A stretch of DNA of 10,306 nucleotides. Source: an uncultured Phycisphaerales bacterium. GTDB lineage: Bacteria > Planctomycetota > Phycisphaerae > UBA1845 > CAIVHJ01. The stretch covers positions 1 to 10,306 of the forward strand of contig CAIVHJ010000312.1 of NCBI GenBank assembly GCA_903905665.1. Reading direction: 5' to 3'. Under the pieces are notes generated by a model. It worked only from the letters and a program-made list of their open reading frames with translations. It was not told where the DNA came from and did no database searches. The translations under genes and the position numbers were made by a program. How positions within the stretch are numbered: the first letter of the stretch is position 1; every line of letters begins with the position of its first letter. Below are positions 1 through 6,183 of the stretch, piece by piece.

Positions 1-1340
1 GACATCGCCGCCTGCGACAGGCCCATCAAGGATTTCATGCGTCCCATCACGCTCATCCCGGACATCGCTTTCATCATGTCGCGCATCTGCGAAAACTGCT
101 TGACCAGTCCGCTGACGTCCTGTGGATCGGCCCCTGCCCCCCGTGCAATGCGTCGGCGGCGGGAAGCGTCGATCAGATCGGGGTCGTGACGTTCCCGGGG
201 CGTCATCGAAAGAATGATCGCCTCCATGCGGCCAAACTCGTTCTCGTCGATCTCCATCTCGTCGAGATTTCCGGCCATGCCGGGCATTTTTTTGATCAAA
301 CTCTTGATCGAACCCATGTTCTGGACTTTGCGAAACTGGTCGAGGAAATCTTCGAGGGTCAGCGTCCCTTTTGCCATTTTTTTCTGGAGACGTTCCGCCT
401 CTTCGACCTGATATTGCTCCTGCGCCTGCTCGACCAGCGAGACGATGTCGCCCATGCCGAGAATCCGACCGGCGATTCGATCGGGATGAAACGGTTCGAT
501 GTTGTCGATTTTTTCGCCGACTCCGATGAACTTGATCGGTTTTCCGGTGACGGCTTTGACCGTCAGCGCCGCACCACCGCGCGTGTCGGAGTCGAACTTG
601 GTAAGGATCACGCCGTCGAGTTCCAGTCGTTCGTTGAACGCTTTGGCGGTGTGGACGGCATCCTGACCGGTCATGGCGTCGATGACCAGATAGATTTGAT
701 GCGGATGGGTGACGCTCGCCACCTGAGCAACTTCCGCCATCATATCTTCGTCGATCGCCAAACGTCCCGCTGTATCCAAAATGACGACGTCGCGGTCGGC
801 GCGCGCGGAAAACGAAATGCCGTTGCGACACACTTTGACGGGATTGGATTCGTTGCGTTCCGCATAAACGGGGATTCCGATTTGTTTTCCGAGCACTTCG
901 ATCTGATCGATGGCGGCGGGGCGCTTCAGGTCGGCGGCCACCATCAGCGGTCGCTTGCCTTTGCCGAGAATCATCTTGGCAAGTTTGGCGCACGTAGTCG
1001 TTTTGCCGGAACCCTGCAAACCAGCCATGAGCAGAATCGTCGGGCCGGGTGACACATAGGGAATTCGCGGATCGACGGGCCCCATCAGCCGAACCAACTC
1101 GTCGTGGACGACTTTCACCATCACTTGTTCGGGCTGGAGTGTATTAATTATTTCTAATCCAATCGCCTGTTTCTTAACGTTTTCACAGAATTGGGCGGCG
1201 ATCTCGACGTGCACGTCGGCTTCCAGCAACGCGGTTCGGATCTCAGCCATCGTCTGCGCAACATTGTCCTCGGTGATTCGACCCCGTCCGCGAAGACTGC
1301 GGAATACGTCGCTTAATCGTTGGGAGAGAATGTCAAACAT
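1..1340 (-). CDS. ffh: Signal recognition particle GTPase Ffh (SRP54), C-terminus cut by window edge
   Basis: Ffh binds the SRP RNA and the signal sequences of nascent membrane and secreted proteins, and delivers ribosomes to the receptor FtsY at the inner membrane by paired GTP hydrolysis. The reading frame starts at an ATG at 1340 (MFDILSQRL) and gives 446 codons before the edge. The N domain has ALLEADV at residues 37-43. The G domain has the P-loop GLQGSGKTT at 107-115, DLKRPAA at 137-143 (a variant of the usual D-x-x-R-x-A-A), DTAGR at 189-193, TKFD at 247-250 (usually TKLD) and GEKIDNIEPF at 275-284. The Met-rich M domain follows, with the RNA-binding SMTPRER at 378-384 and RRRRIARGAG at 395-404. 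Family length is about 450-500 residues, so only a short tail is missing. The gene is transcribed away from flp, and a candidate promoter lies at 1492-1500. Confidence 0.97.
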   Translation of the reverse strand, partial: MFDILSQRLSDVFRSLRGRGRITEDNVAQTMAEIRTALLEADVHVEIAAQFCENVKKQAIGLEIINTLQPEQVMVKVVHDELVRLMGPVDPRIPYVSPGPTILLMAGLQGSGKTTTCAKLAKMILGKGKRPLMVAADLKRPAAIDQIEVLGKQIGIPVYAERNESNPVKVCRNGISFSARADRDVVILDTAGRLAIDEDMMAEVAQVASVTHPHQIYLVIDAMTGQDAVHTAKAFNERLELDGVILTKFDSDTRGGAALTVKAVTGKPIKFIGVGEKIDNIEPFHPDRIAGRILGMGDIVSLVEQAQEQYQVEEAERLQKKMAKGTLTLEDFLDQFRKVQNMGSIKSLIKKMPGMAGNLDEMEIDENEFGRMEAIILSMTPRERHDPDLIDASRRRRIARGAGADPQDVSGLVKQFSQMRDMMKAMSGMSVMGRMKSLMGLSQAAM

Positions 1341-1491
1341 ACGTCAAATCCGTCCCGTGAGAGCCCTTTGCGGAAATACGGCACTACGCAGGCCCCATGC
1401 TATGTACGTGTGATAAATGATGAGCAATCATCCATCGTCTGCCATTTCAACGGTGCGAGCATTTATTATCAGACCTTCCCGATCGAAATTT

Positions 1492-1500
1492 ATTATACCA
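1492..1500 (-). promoter_or_regulatory. Extended -10 promoter, probably for ffh
   Basis: On the minus strand this reads TGGTATAAT, a perfect match to the extended -10 consensus TGnTATAAT, followed by AT-rich DNA. No good -35 box lies 17 bases upstream (only a T-run), which is acceptable for extended -10 promoters. It points towards ffh and would give a 5' leader of about 145 bases. A second -10-like GATAAT lies slightly downstream at about 1464-1470. The assignment to ffh is inferred from orientation. Confidence 0.45.
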
Positions 1501-1801
1501 CTTCTAATTTTTGAAAAAAACAGGGTCCGGGGCTTTGACTTCGTACAAAACGGGCCTAAACTCTTTATGACAAAATCAAATGGCTCGATCAATCGGGAGA
1601 CACAGGGAGAAGAGAGATCATCCCCGAAATCCCGGCGACCGACAAATCGAGAAGCATATTCGGATGCCGACAAAAAATTGGATATCCGCGCGGGATGAAA
1701 CCCGCGGCTCGAACAAATGTCGTTTTCAGGTTTGAGTTTCTAAACCCTCTTGCTGTGGAGGCGAGAGGATATAAAGGGAAAGAAAACCCTTATAGAAAAC
1801 T

Positions 1802-1813
1802 AAGTGTACACTT
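1802..1813. promoter_or_regulatory. Perfect 12-bp palindrome AAGTGTACACTT, possible operator
   Basis: AAGTGTACACTT is identical to its reverse complement and ends six bases before the flp Shine-Dalgarno AAGGAG at 1819. Perfect palindromes of this length upstream of a gene are typical binding sites for dimeric regulators, so it may control flp. It could also be a chance palindrome in an AT-rich leader. No confident sigma-70 or sigma-54 promoter was found for flp: the best -10-like element is TATAAA at 1770-1775, whose nearest -35-like TTGCTG (1750-1755) is only 14 bases away. Confidence 0.35.
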
Positions 1814-1831
1814 TTGATAAGGAGAGAAGGA

Positions 1832-2002
1832 ATGGTCAACATGCTGAAGAAAATGTGGAAGGACGAAGAAGGCGCGACGATGGTGGAGTACGCCCTGATG
1901 GTCGCTCTGATCGCAGTGGTGTGCATCCTCGCCGTCACCACGCTTGGTGGCACAATCAAGGGCAAGTTTGAAGGCATCAACACTGCTCTGACCTCAACCT
2001 GA
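1832..2002 (+). CDS. flp: Flp-family type IVb pilin
   Basis: This 56-residue prepilin would be processed by a TadV/CpaA-type prepilin peptidase and assembled into a thin Flp/Tad pilus used for adhesion. It has a short basic leader (MVNMLKKMWKDEEG) followed by the cleavage region G14/ATMVEYAL. The conserved Glu-Tyr pair is E19-Y20, so Glu is the fifth residue of the mature pilin. A hydrophobic helix runs to about residue 38 and a short polar tail follows, ending near GTIKGKFEGINTAL. Size and motif fit the Flp/Fap family. The ATG at 1832 is chosen because AAGGAGAG at 1819-1826 is well spaced; an in-frame TTG at 1814 would place this site inside the gene. No tad/cpa assembly genes are in the window, and a terminator follows directly, so it is transcribed alone. 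Confidence 0.92.
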   Translation: MVNMLKKMWKDEEGATMVEYALMVALIAVVCILAVTTLGGTIKGKFEGINTALTST

Positions 2003-2025
2003 TACCGCCAAACTGCGAAGAAAAC

Positions 2026-2060
2026 AAATCGGGTGGGATGTCCCCACCCGATTTTGTTTT
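2026..2060 (+). terminator. Intrinsic terminator of flp
   Basis: A perfect 12-bp stem, AAATCGGGTGGG at 2026-2037 pairing with CCCACCCGATTT at 2043-2054, has a five-base loop and is followed by TGTTTT. It starts 24 bases after the flp stop codon. The A-run before the stem could also let it work weakly in the opposite direction and stop transcripts leaving the transposase gene. Confidence 0.85.
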
Positions 2061-2125
2061 GCGCGCTCTGTTTCGAACGCATTCCCGCATCAGAGCTCCC
2101 TGCGCGACAACTTTTTGTATGAAGC

Positions 2126-2986
2126 TCAGGCTGCGGTCCTCCGAAGTCTCAGTCGCGCATGATAGAGAATCAGTTTCGCACCGACCCAACGGCGCACACG
2201 GGGTAAGGTACGAACCCACGAGGGCAACGGTCCCAAGCCGCCACCGAAACTCGTGACATGGTCAAAGGTTTGCTCAACCGTAATCCGATCCTCGTATACA
2301 TAACCGGCCAGACCTTTCCAGGCGGCAATCACCGCCAACCTCGCCGGCGACTGCCGAGGGTGCCCACTCTCGGCGTGGGGTGGAACTGGAGTCAACAGGT
2401 GACCGCCACCGGAAGAGACCTGATCATACAAGGGACTACTGTCGTAGTTGCCGTCAGCCAACAATAAGCCCTTGGGCTGAACGGTGTCCACCAGCACTTC
2501 CGCCACCTTGCGTTCGTCGACGTTCAACGGCATGACCGACCAACACAGAATCCGTCGATCTTCCGTGGTGATCGTGTGCAACTTGTAACCTCGCGCAAAC
2601 CCACCATAAATACGACCCGCCCGCGCATCCCGGTCCTTGCTACAAGACCCCACCACCAGGGGTTTCCCGTCCAAACAACAAACCGACGTGGGGCGGTCGG
2701 GTTCCGCCAGACGACAAAATACCCGCGTCAGCAGTTCCCTCGTCCGATCGCTACGCACTCGCCGCGAAAACTGAGATTCCGAGGGGACACGCCGGGGACG
2801 AAACGGACCATAATAATGACTGCGATCACAAGCCCACCCCACCGGTCGATCAGGCCAGACCGCCCAAAGAAAAAGACCCCCGATCAGAGCGTCGCTGTAG
2901 CGATATTTCCCACGCCGCCGACCCCACAATGCTCTGGACTCTTCGACCAACATCTGATACGCCATTCGCCATCCTTGGCTGTCCAT
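2126..2986 (-). CDS. IS4/IS5-superfamily DDE transposase
   Basis: A 286-residue protein with the layout of the DDE_Tnp_1 (RNase H fold) transposases that cut and rejoin insertion sequence ends. The likely catalytic acids are D106 in CCLDGKPL, D178 in LLLADGNYDS and E238 in DRITVEQTFDHV; the last fits the Y-x2-R-x3-E (YREK-like) signature, Y231 and R234 being its aromatic and basic positions. GYKLH at 133-137 is also typical of the family. The N-terminus (MDSQGWRMAYQ) contains a basic GRRRGKYRYSD region before the core. The ATG at 2986 is preceded by GGAGGTG (2991-2997 on the plus strand), a strong ribosome binding site. The frame looks intact. No terminal inverted repeats or target-site duplication could be recognised by eye, so the element's borders are unknown; it may be a domesticated or end-degraded copy. 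It sits directly behind the flp terminator. Confidence 0.87.
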   Translation of the reverse strand: MDSQGWRMAYQMLVEESRALWGRRRGKYRYSDALIGGLFLWAVWPDRPVGWACDRSHYYGPFRPRRVPSESQFSRRVRSDRTRELLTRVFCRLAEPDRPTSVCCLDGKPLVVGSCSKDRDARAGRIYGGFARGYKLHTITTEDRRILCWSVMPLNVDERKVAEVLVDTVQPKGLLLADGNYDSSPLYDQVSSGGGHLLTPVPPHAESGHPRQSPARLAVIAAWKGLAGYVYEDRITVEQTFDHVTSFGGGLGPLPSWVRTLPRVRRWVGAKLILYHARLRLRRTAA

Positions 2987-3099
2987 AGTACACCTCCGTG
3001 TTGGGACAAAAACAACTTCATCTCAAAAAACACAGAAACGTAATTATGCCAGCCAAGGACACTTAACGCATCCTCCGGAAACCTTCATGCAAGAAGTTA

Positions 3100-3143
3100 G
3101 CAAGCAGGGGGTTGTTCTTGTGCTGCCCTGCGCAAGCAGGGGG
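3100..3143 (+). repeat. Direct repeat GCAAGCAGGGGG, two copies
   Basis: Identical 12-mers lie at 3100-3111 and 3132-3143, 32 bases from start to start. The second copy forms the loop and 3' arm of the GCAA-capped hairpin. The repeat creates two alternative partners for the CCCTGC at 3126-3131. With two copies it is not a CRISPR array. Confidence 0.6.
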
Positions 3144-3155
3144 CCTCTGTGTGCC

Positions 3156-3193
3156 GGGACACGAATCCTCCTTCCCGACTCGTGTCCCTTTTT
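3156..3193 (+). terminator. Strong plus-strand intrinsic terminator without an upstream gene
   Basis: GGGACACGA at 3156-3164 pairs perfectly with TCGTGTCCC at 3180-3188, with a 15-base pyrimidine-rich loop, and TTTTT follows at 3189-3193. The minus strand has no T-run after the stem, so the signal is directional. No protein-coding gene on the plus strand ends nearby, since flp already has its own terminator about 1.1 kb upstream. Confidence 0.65.
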
Positions 3194-3347
3194 GATAGTC
3201 AAACAACATCGCCCTGTTCCGCTGCTCTTAAGCAGTGGTCTTCCTTCCCGCAACCGGCTGTCGGCTTCTATGATCCCTAACCCATGTCACCTAAAACCTA
3301 ACGCTTTCCCTTGAAGAACGCGATGAGCCGAAACGACCGCATTCTAT

Positions 3348-3365
3348 AAAGTCTGGAGACTTTTT
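3348..3365 (+). terminator. Weak terminator-like hairpin
   Basis: AAAGTC (3348-3353) and GACTTT (3358-3363) form a 6-bp stem with loop TGGA, followed by TT and C. It is short and AU-rich. In the opposite direction it is followed by ATAG instead of a T-run, so it is a poor end for the minus-strand operon that stops at 3428. Confidence 0.3.
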
Positions 3366-3427
3366 CTGTACGATCACCTCTCCACCTCATGAAATATCCG
3401 GGTTAATGACTCCTGCCCCCGCCGGCG

Positions 3428-4114
3428 TCACCAGTCCCTCGGGGAACTGTAGGCGTGGACGACGGTGATTGCAGAAGAGCGGGAAATGGCGCCGGGGTTG
3501 GTCCCCGGATGACCTTCCGGAATCGGCACACCCAGTTGAGCGAAATACTCCTCCCAAACCGGAAACGTCTCGTTCGTTTTCGGGTCTTTGAACGTCATGG
3601 GTTGAAGGTCGAAAATCGGCGTGTCGTTATTGGCGCGAGCGAACATCTCATACACCAGCTCGGAGCAATAGTACGCCCCGTTGTTGATCTCAAAAACCGA
3701 ATCGTAAGGTCGTCCGAGTTTACTCAGGCCGTATTCAATCGCAGCCGGAATCCGCGACTGATAAGACGATTTCAATCGGCCGACAACAACTTTGGGATGT
3801 CCGTCGCGGCTCGAACTTCGCGCCAAAAATTCACTCAACGGCGTCAGCACCACTCCGTCCGTCGGAATCGCCTCAAGCACGCTGATTCCGTCAGGTGCAA
3901 CCACCGCCACCCCCACATGCGTGAAATCGACACCTCCGTACCCCTCCGTCACAGCCTCGATCGCCTCGCACATCGGCCCCCCATCCAAATCCTGAAACAG
4001 CAAATCACCATTCTGCAATGCGAACGAAGGATCCGACGGAAACCGCGCCAACGAGCAACCCCAGTTTCCGCTCATCAGGATTACTACAAAAACCATACCT
4101 GCGCGTCGAATCAC
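3428..4114 (-). CDS. YiiX/YebB-like permuted papain-fold (NlpC/P60-type) lipoprotein
   Basis: A 228-residue protein resembling the circularly permuted NlpC/P60 family (YiiX/YaeF-like, peptidase family C92), whose members are thought to cleave amide or ester bonds in cell-wall or lipid substrates. The order of motifs is permuted: GDLLFQ at 36-41, His in FTHVGV (H66), Glu in LEAIP (E81) and the Cys nucleophile in YYCSELVYEMF (C150). The N-terminus (MIRRAGMVFVVILM) is a short signal peptide ending at C20; the preceding N-W-G is a weak lipobox, so lipidation is likely but not certain. The start is a GTG at 4114. The ribosome binding site AAGGAG overlaps the stop codon of the polyferredoxin gene (TAAGGAG) and sits in a perfect hairpin, so translation is probably coupled. 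It is the last gene of the operon. The real substrate cannot be read from the sequence. Confidence 0.85.
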   Translation of the reverse strand: MIRRAGMVFVVILMSGNWGCSLARFPSDPSFALQNGDLLFQDLDGGPMCEAIEAVTEGYGGVDFTHVGVAVVAPDGISVLEAIPTDGVVLTPLSEFLARSSSRDGHPKVVVGRLKSSYQSRIPAAIEYGLSKLGRPYDSVFEINNGAYYCSELVYEMFARANNDTPIFDLQPMTFKDPKTNETFPVWEEYFAQLGVPIPEGHPGTNPGAISRSSAITVVHAYSSPRDW

Positions 4115-4115
4115 G

Positions 4116-4130
4116 AAGGAGGCACTCCTT
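4116..4130 (-). promoter_or_regulatory. Hairpin hiding the ribosome binding site of the YiiX-like gene
   Basis: On the minus strand AAGGAG-TGC-CTCCTT forms a perfect 6-bp stem with a 3-base loop; the 5' arm is the Shine-Dalgarno, directly joined to the TAA stop of the upstream gene. Ribosomes finishing the polyferredoxin would open this hairpin and expose the site, the classic arrangement for translational coupling. The spacing from AAGGAG to the GTG start is 10 bases, slightly long. Confidence 0.5.
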
Positions 4131-6183
4131 ATTTAATTCTGGACGGTTTGACGGAATCCGCGCGGGCAGTCGGAAGAGACCGAGTCGCTCCATCCGCCGA
4201 GACGCTAATGGCGCGTCGTTCGCCACCTCCCGGACACGCATTTTCGCACAATCCGCAACCAATACACACATTCCACGCCACTCGCGGTGCTCGAACCTCT
4301 CGAAAAATCGTAACTTCATCGCCCGCTTTTGGAATCGGATCGATTGGACCATCCACTTCTAATCGCGTTTCGTCGTTGTCGAGAACCCGAACGATCACTC
4401 GTTGTTCTCCATGACTTCTTAAAATTTCCACAAAATACTCAACTACTTGGTCCCCTTTGAATTGTGATGGCTTGAATTTACATGGAATCTGGTTATCTCC
4501 AACGGCAGAGATGGATTCGCAAAGCACGATTGAATCGGAATCCGATTCCAATATCTTCTTGCTGCCGTTAGAGATCGGGTACAGAATGGCTTCGCCATAA
4601 ACCGATTTTGGCGAAACCGGACAAACTTCCTCGCAGACCATGCAAGGTTTTCCTTTTTCCCATGCGACGCAACGACCTCGATCCACGTAGGCGCGTCCAA
4701 GACGAACGGGTCCTTGCTGTTGGAATTCTCCATGGCCAAGTTTCTCGTCAATGCTCAATGGTAGAATCGCACCGGTCGGGCATACTCGTCCGCAGGCGGT
4801 GCAGTTCAATTCGCAGAAGCCGATGCGATAGTTCATCGTGGGCGTCCACAAGCCCTCGATGCCGCTTTCGAGCAGCGCCGGTTGGATGACGTTGGTGGGG
4901 CAAATCTTGGCGCATTGATTACACGTGATGCATCGCGCGAGGAAATCCGGTTCGGGGAGTGTTCCCGGCGGACGGATGATCGCGGATGAGAGGTTTTGTG
5001 AGCCGGCGGAGCTGATTTTGGTGAAACCGAAGAACATAGCGCCAGAAGCGGCGGCGAAGAGTAATCGGCGGCGCTGCAAGTCGGCGTTTTCAATCGTGTT
5101 GGAGGTGGGCGGCAGAAATCGGAATTGGAAACCGTCGGGTCGACAATCTTCGAAGCAATTGAAGCAGACGAAACACTCGCTGAGGCGGATTTTGCGATCG
5201 GGTTCACAGGCGCCTTCGCACGCTCGCGAGCAAACGTGACAATCGGTGCAGGCCTGCGGATTGCGGTGGACGCGCCACAACGAGAATCGGCTGAGCAATC
5301 CAAGCAGCGCGCCGAGCGGACACAACATCCTGCAGAAAAACCTTGGGTGCACAACGTTCATCGCCACGAAAAAGACAAACAGGAATCCGATGAACCACCC
5401 ACCCGCATATTTGTCGTAGTCACCGAAAATCGCGGTGGTGGGCAAATCCAAAACGGGTAGTACGGCGGTGGTGAGCGAACGATGTAACAGGCAGAGGGGA
5501 TCGAGCAGACCGATTTGAACCAGTCCGAACGGAGCGCAAACCAGCATCGCAATCAGGATGTAATACTTGATCGTGTAGGAACCGCGATACTGGTTGGCGG
5601 AGATGCGATCTTTTTCGGAGCGTGAATTGAATAGCCAACCCGCGAAATGATGGATGGCGCCGAAGGGGCAAACCCAGCCGCAGAAAACCCGACCCAGAAG
5701 CAATGTCGGCACGATGACAACCAGCGACCAGATCAAGCCGCGATGAACTTCGTGAGTGCTCAGCGCCGTTGAAACGGCTACGAGCGGATCGATTTGCAGG
5801 AATCCGCTCAACCATTGCTCGAATTGCGGTCGTTCATTCAGTTGTGTGTAACTGGTGGCCAGAACGAGCGTTACAAACAACAACAGCGCCGAGATTTGCA
5901 CCAGAATGCGAGTGGTGGTGATGCGAAGCGGTGAGAATTTCCAGCAGCCAAGAAGCCCCAGCCCCACACCCAGTGCCAACCCAAGTCCCGGCCAGAAAGA
6001 CATCGGGAACCCGTAATGATCCGCCAGCCAGCGAGGAATCATCGGAAACAGATCGATGCCGAAGCAGGCGAGTTTCATCAAGCCCCAGGCCAGCGGAGCG
6101 GTAATCACCAGCCAGAAGGCGCGGCTGATTTGGGTCGCGCGATTGCCGGAAGTTTTCAAAGAAATGGAATTGTTATCCGACAT
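4129..6183 (-). CDS. NapH-NapG type membrane polyferredoxin (multi 4Fe-4S)
   Basis: A 684-residue integral membrane iron-sulfur protein that probably passes electrons between the quinone pool and an exported redox partner. The first 300 residues resemble NapH/NosR-type proteins: about six hydrophobic segments (near 22-43, 63-81, 93-111, 149-180, 205-228, 262-279) and two C-x3-CP motifs, C168/C172 (FCGWVCPFGA) and C284/C288 (FCRMLCPLGA). A ferredoxin pair follows (C312-C322; C337-C347). Then comes RRRLLFAAASGAMFFGF at 371-387, like a NapG Tat signal, and a NapG/MauM-like part with clusters at C418-C428, C457-C468, C505/C514/C517/C521 and C640-C650. This implies about six 4Fe-4S clusters. The ATG at 6183 is preferred: it overlaps the end of the upstream DUF362 gene by 11 bases, whereas the in-frame ATG at 6285 would add 34 polar residues and overlap by 113. 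Substrate and direction of electron flow are unknown. Confidence 0.88.
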   Translation of the reverse strand: MSDNNSISLKTSGNRATQISRAFWLVITAPLAWGLMKLACFGIDLFPMIPRWLADHYGFPMSFWPGLGLALGVGLGLLGCWKFSPLRITTTRILVQISALLLFVTLVLATSYTQLNERPQFEQWLSGFLQIDPLVAVSTALSTHEVHRGLIWSLVVIVPTLLLGRVFCGWVCPFGAIHHFAGWLFNSRSEKDRISANQYRGSYTIKYYILIAMLVCAPFGLVQIGLLDPLCLLHRSLTTAVLPVLDLPTTAIFGDYDKYAGGWFIGFLFVFFVAMNVVHPRFFCRMLCPLGALLGLLSRFSLWRVHRNPQACTDCHVCSRACEGACEPDRKIRLSECFVCFNCFEDCRPDGFQFRFLPPTSNTIENADLQRRRLLFAAASGAMFFGFTKISSAGSQNLSSAIIRPPGTLPEPDFLARCITCNQCAKICPTNVIQPALLESGIEGLWTPTMNYRIGFCELNCTACGRVCPTGAILPLSIDEKLGHGEFQQQGPVRLGRAYVDRGRCVAWEKGKPCMVCEEVCPVSPKSVYGEAILYPISNGSKKILESDSDSIVLCESISAVGDNQIPCKFKPSQFKGDQVVEYFVEILRSHGEQRVIVRVLDNDETRLEVDGPIDPIPKAGDEVTIFREVRAPRVAWNVCIGCGLCENACPGGGERRAISVSADGATRSLPTARADSVKPSRIK

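Larger units (their letters stand above)
1341..1831. other. Non-coding gap between ffh and flp
   Basis: This 490-base stretch separates the divergent ffh and flp genes. It is more AT-rich than its surroundings and contains short open frames on both strands (for example 1417-1698 plus and 1428-1673 minus) that resemble no known family, lack good ribosome binding sites and overlap each other, so none is called. Supported elements in it are an extended -10 promoter facing ffh and a perfect palindrome just before the flp ribosome binding site. A small hairpin CGCGGG-ATGAAA-CCCGCG lies at about 1688-1706; no T-run follows it, so it is not called a terminator. Confidence 0.6.
3050..3193 (+). ncRNA. 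Candidate small structured RNA (unassigned)
   Basis: The plus strand here contains a GNRA-capped hairpin (CCCTGC-GCAA-GCAGGG), two copies of GCAAGCAGGGGG and a terminator hairpin with a T-run, but no plausible coding frame. The central CCCTGC (3126-3131) can pair with GCAGGG either upstream (3104-3109) or downstream (3136-3141). GTGTCC (3182-3187) of the terminator can likewise pair with GGACAC at either 3058-3063 or 3157-3162. Such competing pairings are seen in attenuators and riboswitches, yet no plus-strand gene follows. The sequence does not match the conserved cores I know for SRP RNA, RNase P RNA, tmRNA or the common riboswitches. The 5' end is arbitrary; this is a hypothesis. Confidence 0.25.
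2987..3427. other. Non-coding gap between transposase and YiiX-like gene
   Basis: About 440 bases without a convincing protein gene. Short open frames (3044-3253 minus, 3087-3314 plus) have no family resemblance. The stretch holds a 12-bp direct repeat and several hairpins on the plus strand: CCCTGC-GCAA-GCAGGG at 3126-3141, a strong terminator at 3156-3193, CGCTGCT-CTTA-AGCAGTG at 3220-3237 and a small terminator-like hairpin at 3348-3365. No plus-strand gene lies nearby to use these terminators, which points to a small RNA or the remains of a lost gene. Confidence 0.55.

Noticed and set aside
186..1052. Long plus-strand open frame (288 residues) opposite ffh
   Set aside because: It lies wholly antisense to ffh, whose minus-strand frame carries all SRP GTPase motifs; the plus-strand product resembles no family and is a mirror of the codon bias of ffh.
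1417..1698. Small overlapping open frames in the ffh-flp gap on both strands
   Set aside because: No ribosome binding sites, no family resemblance, and they overlap each other and a promoter-like element.
1741..1800. Sigma-54 or sigma-70 promoter for flp
   Set aside because: No TGGCAC-N5-TTGC pattern; TATAAA at 1770 has no -35 box at suitable spacing. Promoter position left open.
3100..3143. Possible CRISPR-like repeats
   Set aside because: Only two 12-bp copies with a 20-base spacer and no cas genes; no array.
3236..3262. Minus-strand GGGAAGGAAG, reminiscent of the SRP RNA core
   Set aside because: The highly conserved GAAGCAG and the paired flanks of bacterial SRP RNA are absent; here the sequence continues GAAGACCAC. 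Judged a chance match.
3044..3314. Small open frames in the 3 kb non-coding region
   Set aside because: They run through the terminator hairpin and repeats and show no protein-like pattern; structured RNA explains the sequence better.
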